NCBI RefSeq assembly: GCF_003201655.1
Contig: NZ_QJJU01000001.1
Location: forward strand, 372,001-436,000
DNA from: Mycolicibacterium moriokaense
GTDB taxonomy: Bacteria > Actinomycetota > Actinomycetes > Mycobacteriales > Mycobacteriaceae
Length of the DNA stretch: 64,000 bases
Direction of reading: 5' to 3'
Numbering within the stretch: position 1 is the stretch's first letter; each line of letters starts with the position of its first letter. Position numbers and translations under genes: made by a program. This document shows, piece after piece, positions 8,864-19,528 of this stretch. The notes under the pieces are model-generated. The model was not told where the DNA came from. It searched no databases and saw only the letters and a list, made by a program, of their open reading frames with translations.

Positions 8864-8902
8864 GCGCGCATCGGGCGGCGCGGCGATGGGAAGGAATCCA
8901 CG

Positions 8903-10357
8903 ATGACGCTGCAGACGGTGTTGGACGAGTTAGCGAAGCGGCCCGGCGCGGGTGACGTCATTTCGATCATCAATCCCGTGACGGAAGAGCAGATCGCAGA
9001 GTTCACCGATTGCGGAGAAGAAGCCGTCAATGAGGCCGTCGCCCGTGCGAAGGCGGCCTTCGAAGCGGGCGTGTGGTCCGAACTCCCGGGGCGGGCGCGG
9101 GCCAAGGTCATGTGGCGGATCGCCGATCTCATCGACGAACACGCCGAGGAACTCGCCCAGCTCGATTCGCTGAACACCGGCATGCCGTTGATGCAGGCGA
9201 GGTTGGGCCTACCCAACTGCGCCGAATTCTTCCGCTACTACGCCGGATGGTGCTCCAAGATCAGTGGCGACGCCTACGACGTGAAAACCGCAGGCATTGC
9301 CTCGGACACCTGGGTAGACATGCACACCTACACCCGCAAGGAACCGTATAGCGTTGTGGGCCTGATCTTTCCGTGGAACGGGCCGATCTTCAATGCGTGC
9401 GCAAAGCTAGCGCCCGCCCTTGCCGCGGGCTGCAGCATGCTCGTCAAGCCTGCGGAGGAGACGCCGCTTTCGGCGCTGCTTCTGAACCGCCTCATCGCAG
9501 AAGCGGGCGTGCCGGACGGCGTCGTCAACCTGCTGACCGGGTACGGCCACACCGCGGGCGCGGCGATCACCGCGCACCCCGACGTCGAGAAGGTCGCGTT
9601 CACCGGGTCGACCGAGGTCGGCAAGGAGATCGTGCGGGCATCGGCGGACAACCTCAAGAAGGTCATGCTCGAACTCGGCGGCAAATCCCCTGTGCTGATC
9701 TACGACGACGCCGATATGGAGAAGGCCATCTTCATGGCTTCTATGGGCATCTTCGTGCACTCCGGTCAGGGCTGTGTCTGCGGTTCAAGGATCTTCGTCC
9801 AGCGCGGCGTCTACGACCAGGTGGTCGAGGGCGTCGCCAACATGGCCAACTTCATCAAGCTCGGCGGCCCCGACGAGGAGGGCTGCATGAGCGGCCCGCT
9901 GATCAGCGCCAAGCAGCTCACCCGCGTGATGGGATTCATCGACGAGGGCCGCTCCGATGGCGTCGAAGTGGTCACCGGCGGACACCGCCTGGACCGCAAG
10001 GGCTACTTCGTCCACCCGACTGTGCTCACCAACGTCAATCGCGATATGAGGCTGTACCAGCAGGAAATCTTCGGGCCGGTTGTGACGATCCTGCCGTTCG
10101 ATGACGACGACGAAGCCGTCGCCATGGCCAACGACACGACCTATGGGCTGGCGGCAACAGCATGGACCAACAACCTCAGCCGCGCGCATCGGCTCGGCAA
10201 GCGTCTACAGGCCGGAACCGTAACTATCAACTGCCAGTTGGTCTTCGACCACGCGGTGCCCTTCGGCGGCTACAAGCAGTCCGGCTGGGGTCACGAGTTC
10301 GGCCAGGAGGGCATCGAGGCCTACCTGAAGACGAAGTCGGTCTGGGCGCAGCTCTAG
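8903..10357 (+). CDS. NAD(P)-dependent aldehyde dehydrogenase family protein
   Basis: This 484-residue enzyme oxidises an aldehyde to the acid. The catalytic residues are both present: the general-base glutamate E257 in MLELGGKSP and the nucleophilic cysteine C291 in HSGQGCVCGS. The coenzyme region IFPWNGPIFNACAKLAPALA and the FTGSTEVGK glycine motif are typical. The start at 8903 is supported by GGAAGGAA upstream. It stands alone, downstream of a 22-bp palindrome that may be its operator. The substrate cannot be told; the sequence is closest in style to betaine-aldehyde/phenylacetaldehyde-type enzymes. Confidence 0.92.
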   Translation: MTLQTVLDELAKRPGAGDVISIINPVTEEQIAEFTDCGEEAVNEAVARAKAAFEAGVWSELPGRARAKVMWRIADLIDEHAEELAQLDSLNTGMPLMQARLGLPNCAEFFRYYAGWCSKISGDAYDVKTAGIASDTWVDMHTYTRKEPYSVVGLIFPWNGPIFNACAKLAPALAAGCSMLVKPAEETPLSALLLNRLIAEAGVPDGVVNLLTGYGHTAGAAITAHPDVEKVAFTGSTEVGKEIVRASADNLKKVMLELGGKSPVLIYDDADMEKAIFMASMGIFVHSGQGCVCGSRIFVQRGVYDQVVEGVANMANFIKLGGPDEEGCMSGPLISAKQLTRVMGFIDEGRSDGVEVVTGGHRLDRKGYFVHPTVLTNVNRDMRLYQQEIFGPVVTILPFDDDDEAVAMANDTTYGLAATAWTNNLSRAHRLGKRLQAGTVTINCQLVFDHAVPFGGYKQSGWGHEFGQEGIEAYLKTKSVWAQL

Positions 10358-10726
10358 CTATCCGAACGTGACGGTGTAGTCGGGAGACCACGCCCCGCCG
10401 ATGCAGCTCAGCGGGATACCGTCCGGTGACTGCGCGACGCCCTTGTCCTCGCCGCACAGCGAGCGCAGCGTGCGGATGCCGATCAGAGGCGGCGACGCGA
10501 CCCACGCGCCTTTGGAGCCACAGGCCAGCGTGGCGCCCGACGCGGTGAGGGCGAAGTTGTACCGCGTGTTCTGTGAGCAGCTATCGCCGAGGACGGCGCC
10601 TCGCTCGACGTACGTGACACACGCCGCGCCGTCGCATGTCCCCGGCGACGCCGACGCGCCTGCCGCTCCAACCATCGGTGCCGCGATGAATCCACAACCC
10701 AACGCCACTGCAGCCATGAGCCTCAT
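10358..10726 (-). CDS. exported cysteine-containing protein, unknown function
   Basis: The product is 122 residues if it starts at the ATG at 10726 (MRLMAAVALGCGFIAAP). That start leaves a signal peptide ending near GASASP. The mature part is about 95 residues with six cysteines, probably forming disulfides outside the cell (CDGAACVTYVERGAVLGDSC at its start). A longer in-frame reading from 10834 would run over the divergent gene's promoter and is less likely. I do not recognise a named domain. The stop codon directly abuts the aldehyde dehydrogenase stop. It is divergent from the DUF732 gene, with 79 bases between the starts. Confidence 0.7.
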   Translation of the reverse strand: MRLMAAVALGCGFIAAPMVGAAGASASPGTCDGAACVTYVERGAVLGDSCSQNTRYNFALTASGATLACGSKGAWVASPPLIGIRTLRSLCGEDKGVAQSPDGIPLSCIGGAWSPDYTVTFG

Positions 10727-10805
10727 GGGCCTTAGCGTAGATTCCCCGTCGGCGTTTGCCTCGACAATGGGCACAGTCGGCACCGCAGGCGTATGGTCTG
10801 CCACC

Positions 10806-11147
10806 ATGAAGTCGCTCGTTGCCGCGCTGCTCATGGGCTTGTTCGCGGTGGTTGCGTTGGCCCCACCGGCAAACGCCGACGTGGTCGCCTACCTCGTCAA
10901 CGTGCACGTCCGGCCCGGCTACAACTTCCCGAACGCCGACGCCGCGATCGGCTATGGCAACTCCATCTGCGATCGGGTGGCCGCGAAGATGAGCTACGCG
11001 CAGCTGGTCGACCAGGTCAAGGCCGACTTCAACACGGCCGACTACTACCAGGGCGCCTACCTGATCAACCAGGCCGTCAACGAGCTGTGCCCCGCCCAGA
11101 TCTGGCAGTTGCGGCAGTCGGCCGCGGGCTACACGTTGCCTGCCTGA
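10806..11147 (+). CDS. secreted DUF732-family protein
   Basis: This is a small exported protein of 113 residues. A clear signal peptide (MKSLVAALLMGLFAVVALAP) ends in ANADV. The mature domain has the DUF732 pattern: NADAAIGYGNSICDRVAAK, then YAQLVDQVK, then DYYQGAYLINQAVNELCP, with two conserved cysteines likely to form a disulfide. The family is expanded in mycobacteria and has no known function. An ATG at 10806 in frame with the signal sequence fixes the start. A strong hairpin at 11168-11197 probably ends transcription. Confidence 0.88.
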   Translation: MKSLVAALLMGLFAVVALAPPANADVVAYLVNVHVRPGYNFPNADAAIGYGNSICDRVAAKMSYAQLVDQVKADFNTADYYQGAYLINQAVNELCPAQIWQLRQSAAGYTLPA

Positions 11148-11167
11148 CGGCGAGTTCTTGCACGACT

Positions 11168-11197
11168 ACGGCGGCGCCCCTATAGGGACGCCGCCGT
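11168..11197. terminator. bidirectional terminator hairpin
   Basis: A near-perfect hairpin with 13-bp arms (one mismatch) around a TATA turn lies in the 73-base gap between two convergent genes. The left arm begins ACGGCGGCG and the right arm ends CGCCGCCGT. A GTTGTATTTG stretch follows on the plus strand. The position and symmetry suggest it terminates both the DUF732 gene and lpqH. Confidence 0.8.
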
Positions 11198-11220
11198 CGC
11201 GTTGTATTTGAAGGACCTGG

Positions 11221-11715
11221 CTATGGGCAGGTCACGTCAATCTCGAACGGCTTGTTCACCGGCTGCATGGGGTTGGCCATGTCGATCCCTGTCGCGGTGC
11301 CCGTGATCTTCCAGTTGTTGCCGTCCTTGGTGGCCTTGGCCTCGCCCTGGCCCGCCGCTGCTGCGTACCCCAGCGTCACGCCATTGACGTTCCCGAGACC
11401 GACGGACGTGACCTTCGAGCCGTCTTCGCTGAGGACCGCGGCGATGCCGGTGGCGGCGTCGCCGATCGCGATGTTCATGTTTCCGCCCATGGCACTGCAG
11501 ACGACGGTGCCCTTGACGTTCTGATCTTGGCCATCGATTGTGACCTTGGTGCCGCCCCCACTGGGTGCTGCTGTCGCGCTAGCCGACGCGCTTCCGGATG
11601 CACTGCTTGACGCCGACGAACTGGAGCTCCCGGACTTCTTGTCCGATGAACAGCCGGACAGTCCGGCGATGACAATCGCCGCGCCGCCTATGGCGACCAC
11701 CAACCCACGCTTCAC
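11221..11715 (-). CDS. lpqH: 19-kDa lipoprotein antigen
   Basis: This 164-residue protein is a clear orthologue of LpqH (M. tuberculosis Rv3763), a cell-wall lipoprotein and TLR2 agonist. The lipobox is LSGC with the acylated cysteine at residue 22, followed by a serine-rich linker that is longer and less threonine-rich than in M. tuberculosis. The body keeps landmark stretches such as [36 protein letters not shown] and [14 protein letters not shown], and the terminal FEIDVTC. Two conserved cysteines remain in the domain. It is monocistronic, with the hairpin at 11168-11197 after its stop. A second, diverged member of the family lies 1.1 kb away. Confidence 0.96.
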   Translation of the reverse strand: MKRGLVVAIGGAAIVIAGLSGCSSDKKSGSSSSSASSSASGSASASATAAPSGGGTKVTIDGQDQNVKGTVVCSAMGGNMNIAIGDAATGIAAVLSEDGSKVTSVGLGNVNGVTLGYAAAAGQGEAKATKDGNNWKITGTATGIDMANPMQPVNKPFEIDVTCP

Positions 11716-11920
11716 CAGTGTTCTCCTTTGTTTTGTCGTGACCCGTCAAGATCGGCGGATCATCTCGGCCAGTATGGTTCGCCGTCAACGCGACGACACG
11801 CGATTGGGCGAAATATTTGTCTGTACACCACCTGTTCGTCGGCTGCGATCCAACGAACAGGCCGACGACTGGGGCGGATTCGCGCGATTCCAACGTCGGC
11901 TCGGCGGTAAGTTCGCCACC

Positions 11921-12815
11921 ATGCAGATAATGCGCACGGCAGATGAGCATTTCACGGATTTGCCCGAATTTCCCTATGCCGCAATGTATTGCGATGTGTC
12001 TGATCAAGACGGCGGCACATTGCGGGTGGCGTGGGTGGAAGACGGCCCCGCCGACGCCGATCCGGTGCTGATGTTGCACGGTGAGCCGTCATGGTCGTTT
12101 CTGTATCGACAAATGATTCCGATCCTGGTGGCAGCGGGCCATCGCGTCATTTGTCCGGACCTGGTCGGATTCGGCAGGTCGGACAAGCCCACCCGGATAG
12201 AGGACCACACCTACGCCCGCCACGTTGAGTGGATGCGCTCGCTGGTGTTCGATGTGCTTGACCTGCGGCGGGTGACGCTTGTCGGCCAGGACTGGGGCGG
12301 TCTGATCGGGCTTCGACTGGCTGCCGAGCATCCCGACCGCTTCGCCAGGATCGTCGTCGCCAATACCGGGCTGCCCACCGGCGATCTTCAGATGCCCGAA
12401 ATCTGGTGGCGGTTTCGCGAGGCCATCCAGGGCGCGCCAGAGATCCAGGTCGGGCGATTCGTCGAGGCGGGCTGTCTTCGCCCGATGACCGACGCCGTCC
12501 GTGCTGCCTACGACGCGCCGTTCCCCGAGGAGGACTACAAGGTCGGCCCGAGAGCGATGCCGGGTCTGATCCCGACGGCGCCCGACAATCCTGCCTCACA
12601 CGCTAACCGCACCGCATGGAAAGTATTGAGCGACAGTGCAACTCCGATGCTGGTGGCATTCAGTGACAGCGATCCCATCACCGGCGCGATGGCAGGCATC
12701 TTTGCGGGTCAGATGCGAGGCGCGCAGGGCATTGACCACCCGGTCATCGCGAACGCGGGGCATTTCCTACAGGAGGACGCCGGCGGCGAACTGGCCGCGG
12801 CGATCGTGCGATTCC

Positions 12816-12832
<17 letters not shown>
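11921..12832 (+). CDS. haloalkane dehalogenase
   Basis: This 303-residue alpha/beta hydrolase hydrolyses carbon-halogen bonds in haloalkanes. The oxyanion motif HGEPSWS (53-59), the nucleophile D124 in VGQDWGG and the histidine H281 in ANAGHFLQED are present, and an acidic residue around 250 in DSDPIT completes the triad. The pattern with a Trp next to the nucleophile Asp matches the HLD-I subfamily (DhlA/DmbB/DhmA type). I chose the ATG at 11921 because the family begins there; upstream in-frame sequence runs antisense to lpqH. The physiological substrate in mycobacteria is unknown. The 3' end overlaps the convergent lipoprotein gene by 17 bases. Confidence 0.92.
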
Positions 12833-14500
<1,668 letters not shown>

Positions 14501-14504
14501 GACG

Positions 14505-15728
14505 ATGACAACCGCCGCGGATCCGCAGGCACTGCTGCTCCAGCTGCTCGACCCGTCGACCCGGGCGGATCCATACCCGGCATATGACCGGATCCGCGAG
14601 CACGGGCCGCTGCAGTTGCCCGAGATGACCCTGAACGTGTTCTCGTCGTATCAGGACTGCGACGACGTACTTCGCCATCCGTCGTCGGCCAGCGATCGAA
14701 TCAAGTCGACCGCGGCGCAGCGTGAGATCGCCGAGGGCGTTGAGGTCAGGCCGGTCGGCCCGCCGGGATTCCTGTTCCTCGACCCGCCCGATCACACCCG
14801 GTTGCGCAAGCTGGTCAGCAAGGCGTTCGTGCCGAAGGTCGTCAAGGCGCTCGAACCCGACATCACCGCGCTGGTCGATTCGCTGCTCGACAAGGTCGAG
14901 GAGAGCGGCTCCTTCGACGTCATCGCCGACCTGGCCTATCCGCTGCCGGTCGCGGTGATCTGCCGGCTGCTCGGCGTACCGATCGAGGACGAGCCGCAAT
15001 TCAGTCGGGCGTCGGCGCTGCTCGCCGCGGCGCTGGACCCGGTGTTCTCTTTCACCGGCCAAGCCCCCGACAGTTTCGACGAAATGGTGCGGGCAGGACT
15101 GTGGCTTCGCGAGTACTTCCGGGAGCTCATCGCGCGCAGGCGCAGCGACCCCGGCGACGATCTGATGTCGGCACTGATTCACGTCGAGGAGTCGGGCGAT
15201 CAGCTGACCGAGGAAGAGATCGTCGCGACGTGCAATCTGCTGCTGGTCGCCGGGCATGAGACGACGGTGAACCTGATCGCGAACGCGACTCTGGCGATGC
15301 TGCGCAACCCGCGGCAGTGGACGGCGCTGGCGGCCGACCCAGAGCGCGTTTCCGCAGTGGTCGAGGAGACGCTGCGCTACGACCCGCCCGTCCAGTTGAT
15401 GGGCCGAATTGCTGCCGACGACATGACAATTGGTGACGCCGGTATTCCCAAGGGTGACGTCATGATGTTGTTGCTTGCGGCGGCTCATCACGATGCGGGC
15501 GCGTTCGACAGACCCGATGAATTCGACCCGGACCGCGAGAACATTCGCCACCTGGCGTTTGGCAAGGGCCCGCATTTCTGCCTCGGCGCGCCGCTGGCCC
15601 GGCTGGAGGCCGCCGTCGCGCTGTCGAAGGTGACCGCCCGCTTCCGCCAGGCTCAGCTGGCAGGCGAGCCGACCTACAAGCCGAACCTGACGCTGCGCGG
15701 CCTGGCCAGCCTCGAGGTCAAGATCTAG
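14505..15728 (+). CDS. cytochrome P450
   Basis: This 407-residue soluble P450 monooxygenase starts at the ATG at 14505, four bases after tgt. The haem ligand is C359 in FGKGPHFCLGAPLAR, the I-helix oxygen-activation motif is AGHETT, and the K-helix is EETLRY. It resembles the CYP107/CYP140 type of bacterial P450s; the substrate is unknown. No ferredoxin or reductase is adjacent, so electrons must come from elsewhere. The stop codon shares CTAG with the convergent small gene. Confidence 0.93.
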   Translation: MTTAADPQALLLQLLDPSTRADPYPAYDRIREHGPLQLPEMTLNVFSSYQDCDDVLRHPSSASDRIKSTAAQREIAEGVEVRPVGPPGFLFLDPPDHTRLRKLVSKAFVPKVVKALEPDITALVDSLLDKVEESGSFDVIADLAYPLPVAVICRLLGVPIEDEPQFSRASALLAAALDPVFSFTGQAPDSFDEMVRAGLWLREYFRELIARRRSDPGDDLMSALIHVEESGDQLTEEEIVATCNLLLVAGHETTVNLIANATLAMLRNPRQWTALAADPERVSAVVEETLRYDPPVQLMGRIAADDMTIGDAGIPKGDVMMLLLAAAHHDAGAFDRPDEFDPDRENIRHLAFGKGPHFCLGAPLARLEAAVALSKVTARFRQAQLAGEPTYKPNLTLRGLASLEVKI

Positions 15729-16009
15729 ACGCTCACCTCGGTGAGGACTCTGGCGGTTGGAGCGCCGACCAGAGCAGGCGACGCCTCCGGAGACTTCCAG
15801 ATCACGTCATGAAGGAACGTGCGGAAATTGGTTGCCGCATCAACAGTTTCGAAGGTCAGATTTATGACGATGTAGTGCGGGTCATCGGATGGTTGGAACA
15901 CCGCAGTCTGCCGGACGCCCGCCGCCTCGCGTGCGGGCGCGAATCGTTGAAATGCCTCGAGCCACGTACCCAGATCGCTGATCTCGTGCTCGATGTGCAG
16001 TATGGCCAT
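15725..16009 (-). CDS. small protein, dimeric alpha-beta barrel-like, unknown function
   Basis: This encodes 94 residues from an ATG at 16009. The pattern of a short N-terminal strand (MAILHIEHEI), helix (DLGTWLEAFQRFAPAREAAG), strands (YIVINLTFETVD) and a final helix fits the ferredoxin-like dimeric alpha-beta barrel group, which includes antibiotic-biosynthesis monooxygenases and many proteins without known activity. It converges on the P450 gene with a four-base stop overlap, and its start lies 33 bases from the divergent saccharopine-dehydrogenase-like gene. Function is unknown. Confidence 0.75.
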   Translation of the reverse strand: MAILHIEHEISDLGTWLEAFQRFAPAREAAGVRQTAVFQPSDDPHYIVINLTFETVDAATNFRTFLHDVIWKSPEASPALVGAPTARVLTEVSV

Positions 16010-16042
16010 GGCTAAGTGTGGACCGCGTATACCGTCGTGCGC

Positions 16043-17248
16043 ATGCGAATCCTGTTGGTGGGTGCAGGCGGTGTTGGTTCAGCGTTCTGCGCCATCGCCG
16101 CGCGCCGTGAGTTTTTCGATCAGATCGTGGTCAGCGACTACGACGAATCACGGGCCAGGCAGGCCGCCGATGCCATCGGCGACGCGCGGTTCTCCGCCGC
16201 TCAGGTTGATGCCACATCGGCCGACGCAGTCGCCGAACTGGTTCGCCTGCATGACATCACCCATGTCATGAACGCTGTCGACCCGCGGTTCGTGACGCCG
16301 ATCTTCAACGGCGCGTTCGCCGGTGGCGCCGACTACCTCGACATGGCGATGAGCCTGTCGCAGCGGCATTCGGAGCGGCCGTACGAACTCACCGGGGTCA
16401 AGCTCGGCGACGAGCAGTTCGCCGTCGAGGACCACTGGCGCGCCGACGGGCGCCTCGCGCTGGTCGGGATCGGTGTCGAGCCAGGGCTTTCCGACGTTTT
16501 CGCGCGCTACGCGGCCGACCACCTGTTCTCCGACATCGACGAGCTCGGCACCCGCGACGGGTCGAACTTGACCGTCGACGGTTACGAGTTCGCGCCGTCG
16601 TTCTCGATCTGGACCACCATCGAGGAGTGCCTCAACCCGCCGGTGATCTGGGAGGCCGACCGCGGCTGGTTCGTCACTGAACCGTTCTCCGAGCCGGAGG
16701 TCTTCGACTTTCCCGACGGCATCGGCGCTGTCGAGTGTGTCAACGTCGAGCACGAAGAAGTGCTGCTGATGCCGCGCTGGGTCGAATGCAAACGCGCCAC
16801 GTTCAAGTACGGTCTCGGCGGCGAGTTCATCGACGTGCTCAAGACGCTGCACAAGCTCGGGCTGGACCGCACCGAGAAGGTGAAAGTCGGTGGCGTCGAG
16901 GTCAGCCCGCGCGATGTGGTGGCGGCCTGCCTACCCAATCCAGCCGAGCTCGGCCCGAAGATGCACGGTAAGACCTGCGCAGGCCTGTGGGTGACCGGCA
17001 CCGGCAAGGACGGCAATCCGCGCTCGACCTACCTCTACCACGTGGTGGACAACCAATGGTCGATGGCCGAGTATGGCCACCAGTGCGTGGTTTGGCAGAC
17101 CGCAATCAATCCTGTTGTGGCGCTGGAACTCCTGGCGAACGGCACGTGGAGCGGCACCGGCGTGCTCGGCCCTGAGGCCTTCGACTCCGTGCCGTTCCTT
17201 GAGCTGCTTACCGCATACGGCTCACCGTGGGGGCAGCAGGAGCTGTAG
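16043..17248 (+). CDS. saccharopine dehydrogenase-like NAD(P)-binding protein
   Basis: This 401-residue protein begins with a Rossmann motif (MRILLVGAGGVGSAFCAIAA) typical of saccharopine dehydrogenase and carboxynorspermidine-synthase-like enzymes, followed by a DPRF/NAGADYLDM segment and a C-terminal catalytic domain with LTVDGYEFAPSFSIWTTIEE. Family members reductively couple an amino group to a keto acid or aldehyde. The ATG at 16043 puts the motif at the extreme N-terminus; nine extra residues from 16016 are possible but unneeded. The substrate is uncertain; lysine or polyamine metabolism are candidates. A palindromic segment separates it from the CoA transferase gene. Confidence 0.8.
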   Translation: MRILLVGAGGVGSAFCAIAARREFFDQIVVSDYDESRARQAADAIGDARFSAAQVDATSADAVAELVRLHDITHVMNAVDPRFVTPIFNGAFAGGADYLDMAMSLSQRHSERPYELTGVKLGDEQFAVEDHWRADGRLALVGIGVEPGLSDVFARYAADHLFSDIDELGTRDGSNLTVDGYEFAPSFSIWTTIEECLNPPVIWEADRGWFVTEPFSEPEVFDFPDGIGAVECVNVEHEEVLLMPRWVECKRATFKYGLGGEFIDVLKTLHKLGLDRTEKVKVGGVEVSPRDVVAACLPNPAELGPKMHGKTCAGLWVTGTGKDGNPRSTYLYHVVDNQWSMAEYGHQCVVWQTAINPVVALELLANGTWSGTGVLGPEAFDSVPFLELLTAYGSPWGQQEL

Positions 17249-17251
17249 CGT

Positions 17252-17308
17252 CGAACGTCGACTTGTTGTCGACTTTTCGACGATTCTTCGCACATAAGTC
17301 GACGTTCG
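17252..17308. repeat. 13-bp perfect inverted repeat with internal GTCGAC copies
   Basis: CGAACGTCGACTT (17252-17264) and its exact complement (17296-17308) flank a 31-base spacer. The hexamer GTCGAC occurs three times in this interval (17257, 17268, 17298), the first two as an 11-bp direct repeat. It fills most of the gap between the saccharopine-dehydrogenase-like gene and the CoA transferase. It could be an operator for the downstream gene or a terminator of the upstream one; the direct repeat on one helical turn favours an operator. Confidence 0.65.
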
Positions 17309-17333
17309 GTGGTTAGAGGGGAGAGTCCGCGCC

Positions 17334-18653
17334 ATGCCCGAGGAGCTGACCGCCGAGCAGGCCGCCGCGCGGCTCGAGACCGCCGACACGCTGGGGATGC
17401 CTCTCGGTCCCGGCCAGCCGCCTGCGTTTCTGCGCGCGCTGGGCGACCGCGAGGACTTGACCGATCTGCGCGTCTACGGCGCGCTGCTCGCCGTTCTTAC
17501 CGAACTGTTCTCGCGCCCCGGCGTGCATTACCTGTCGGGTTTCTTCGGTCCACTCGAGCGGGCGCTCCGGGACGCGGGCGCCAACGTCGAGTTCGCACCT
17601 GCGGACTTCCGTCGCTTCGCACCGCTGCTCGAACGACAGCGACCGCGCGTGATGACGACGGTCGCAACGCCGCCCGATGCCGACGGCTGGTGCTCGCTGT
17701 CCCTGCATGCGGGCGGCACGATCGGCGAATTGCACCGCGCTGGCGCCGATCCCGATCGGCTGCTCGTCGTCGAGGTCTCCGACGCCTACCCGCGAACGTT
17801 CGGCCTCGGCGAGGATCGCCATGCGTTGCACGTCGATGAGATCGACGTCCTTGTGCACTCCACCGAGGTACCCCTCGCGCTGCCAGGAGGGGACGCGCCA
17901 CCAACCGAGGTCGACAAGGCGATCGCGCGGCACGCCGTTGACTTCGTGCCGTCAGGCGCGACCCTGCAGACGGGGATCGGCTCGATCCCCAACCAGATCG
18001 CCACGCTGCTGGCCGAGGGCGGCGGCGGCGACTACGGGCTGCACAGCGAAATGTTCACCGACGGCTGCATGCACCTGCACCGCGCCGGCAAGATCACCAA
18101 CGCGCGCAAGGGACAGTACGACGGTGTGAGCGTGACGACGTTCGCGTTCGGCTCGACGGAGCTCTATGCGTGGCTGGACGGCAACTCCGAGGTCGTGTTC
18201 CTACCGGTCGAGATCGTCAACTCGCCGGAGGTGATCGCGGCCAACAACGACATGGTGTCGATCAACGGCGCCCTCGCCATCGACATCCAAGGCCAGGTCG
18301 TCGCCGACACGATCTCCGGCAACCAGTTCAGCGGGATCGGCGGCGCCGAGGACTTCGTCGCCGGAGCGGGGCTCGAGCTGTCGGACCGCTCGCTGATCTG
18401 CCTGCCCTCGACGTTCGAGAAGGACGGCAGGCTGCAGTCGCGGATCGTGCCGTGGTTCGGCCCTGGCACTGTGATCACGACACCGCGGCACCAAGTCGAC
18501 GTGATCGTCAGCGAGTACGGCGTCGCCGAGCTGGAGGGCAGGACCGTGCGCGAACGGGGTGAGGCGCTTGCGGCGATCGCACACCCGCAGTTCCGAGACG
18601 AGCTGTTGGCGGCCGCCGAGCGTGCGTCGAAGGGCCGCTCACCAGTCGCGTGA
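17334..18653 (+). CDS. acetyl-CoA hydrolase/CoA transferase family protein
   Basis: This 439-residue enzyme belongs to the Cat1 / 4-hydroxybutyrate CoA-transferase family, which moves CoA between carboxylates through a glutamyl-CoA intermediate. The catalytic glutamate is E239 in LHSEMFTDG, preceded by the GIGSIPNQIA loop, and the CoA-binding GIGGAEDFVAGA region follows. The ATG at 17334 has GGGGAGAG about eight bases upstream. It is convergent with gluQ, with one base between the stops. The donor and acceptor cannot be deduced; acetate or succinate are common in the family. Confidence 0.88.
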   Translation: MPEELTAEQAAARLETADTLGMPLGPGQPPAFLRALGDREDLTDLRVYGALLAVLTELFSRPGVHYLSGFFGPLERALRDAGANVEFAPADFRRFAPLLERQRPRVMTTVATPPDADGWCSLSLHAGGTIGELHRAGADPDRLLVVEVSDAYPRTFGLGEDRHALHVDEIDVLVHSTEVPLALPGGDAPPTEVDKAIARHAVDFVPSGATLQTGIGSIPNQIATLLAEGGGGDYGLHSEMFTDGCMHLHRAGKITNARKGQYDGVSVTTFAFGSTELYAWLDGNSEVVFLPVEIVNSPEVIAANNDMVSINGALAIDIQGQVVADTISGNQFSGIGGAEDFVAGAGLELSDRSLICLPSTFEKDGRLQSRIVPWFGPGTVITTPRHQVDVIVSEYGVAELEGRTVRERGEALAAIAHPQFRDELLAAAERASKGRSPVA

Positions 18654-18654
18654 C

Positions 18655-19527
18655 TCACGTCCGGTAGATCCACGGCTGGCGGGGCAAACGCGCCGGGTCG
18701 AACTGCTTCAGCATCTCGTCGACGTTATTCGCCTGCCAGCCAAGGGATTCGGCGATCTGTGCGATGGCTCGCTGGGGGCCGATCTCAGTGACCGTGATCG
18801 CGCCGTCGCGTTTGGCCAGCCGGGCCCCGTCCTCATTGAGCACAAGCGCGACGTGCGCGTAGGTCGGCTCCTGATAGCCAAGAAGCCCCGCAAGGTGCGC
18901 CTGCCGCGGCGACGACGAAAGCAGGTCGTCACCGCGCACCACCTGGTCGATGCCTTGGGCCGCATCGTCGACGACGACGGCGAGGTTGTAGGCAGGCACA
19001 CCGTCGCCGCGGCGCACGACGAAGTCGTCGACGATCCCGGTGTACTCACCGTGCAACAGATCGTGGACCGTGTGCGTGTTCGTGTCGGTGCGTAGCCGTA
19101 GCGCGGGCGGTCGACCGAGCTCGGCGCGACGGCGTTCACGTTCGCTGTCGGTGAGGTCGCGACATGTCCCCGGATAGGCACCCTGTGGTGCATGCGGTGC
19201 CCTCGGTGCCTGCGCGATATCCTTTCGGCTGCAATAGCATTCGTATAGCAGCCCGCGGTCCGACAGTTGCGCGATCGCCGCGTCGTACCGAGCGGTGTGC
19301 ATGGTCTGCCACTCTGGCTCCTCGTCCGAGGTGACTCCGATGGCGGCGAGGTCGTCGAGTTGACGCGCTGCGATGTCGGTGAATGTGCGATCGTCGAGAT
19401 CATCGACGCGAATCAGAAACCGGCGGCCCGTCGACCGCGCGAACAACGAAGCGAGCACTGCGGTGCGCAGGTTGCCGATGTGCAGGTCGGCCGACGGGCT
19501 CGGCGCGAAGCGGCCGGTGGGGCTCAT
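18655..19527 (-). CDS. gluQ: glutamyl-Q tRNA(Asp) synthetase
   Basis: GluQ attaches glutamate to the queuosine base at position 34 of tRNA-Asp. It is a truncated glutamyl-tRNA synthetase without an anticodon domain, and the 290-residue length fits. The ATP site shows [12 protein letters not shown] (a HIGH-type motif) near the N-terminus and RLAKRDGA (KMSKS-type) near residue 240. The zinc ligands typical of GluQ are present as CYC and YPGTC. The ATG at 19527 gives the family's usual [11 protein letters not shown] start. It lies one base after the upstream ligase, so it is almost certainly co-transcribed with it. Confidence 0.93.
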   Translation of the reverse strand: MSPTGRFAPSPSADLHIGNLRTAVLASLFARSTGRRFLIRVDDLDDRTFTDIAARQLDDLAAIGVTSDEEPEWQTMHTARYDAAIAQLSDRGLLYECYCSRKDIAQAPRAPHAPQGAYPGTCRDLTDSERERRRAELGRPPALRLRTDTNTHTVHDLLHGEYTGIVDDFVVRRGDGVPAYNLAVVVDDAAQGIDQVVRGDDLLSSSPRQAHLAGLLGYQEPTYAHVALVLNEDGARLAKRDGAITVTEIGPQRAIAQIAESLGWQANNVDEMLKQFDPARLPRQPWIYRT

Positions 19528-19528
19528 G

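Larger units (their letters stand above)
8381..8902. other. gene-free region between tRNA-Ser and aldehyde dehydrogenase
   Basis: No credible protein gene is seen in these 522 bases. An open frame at 8457-8825 has no homologous look, no good ribosome site and unusual composition. The region does hold an 11-bp perfect inverted repeat (8552-8587) and a 22-bp palindrome (8842-8863) close to the start of the aldehyde dehydrogenase gene; both are listed separately. The GC content is lower than in the flanking genes. It could be a remnant of an element once integrated next to the tRNA, but no integrase fragment is recognisable. Confidence 0.6.
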
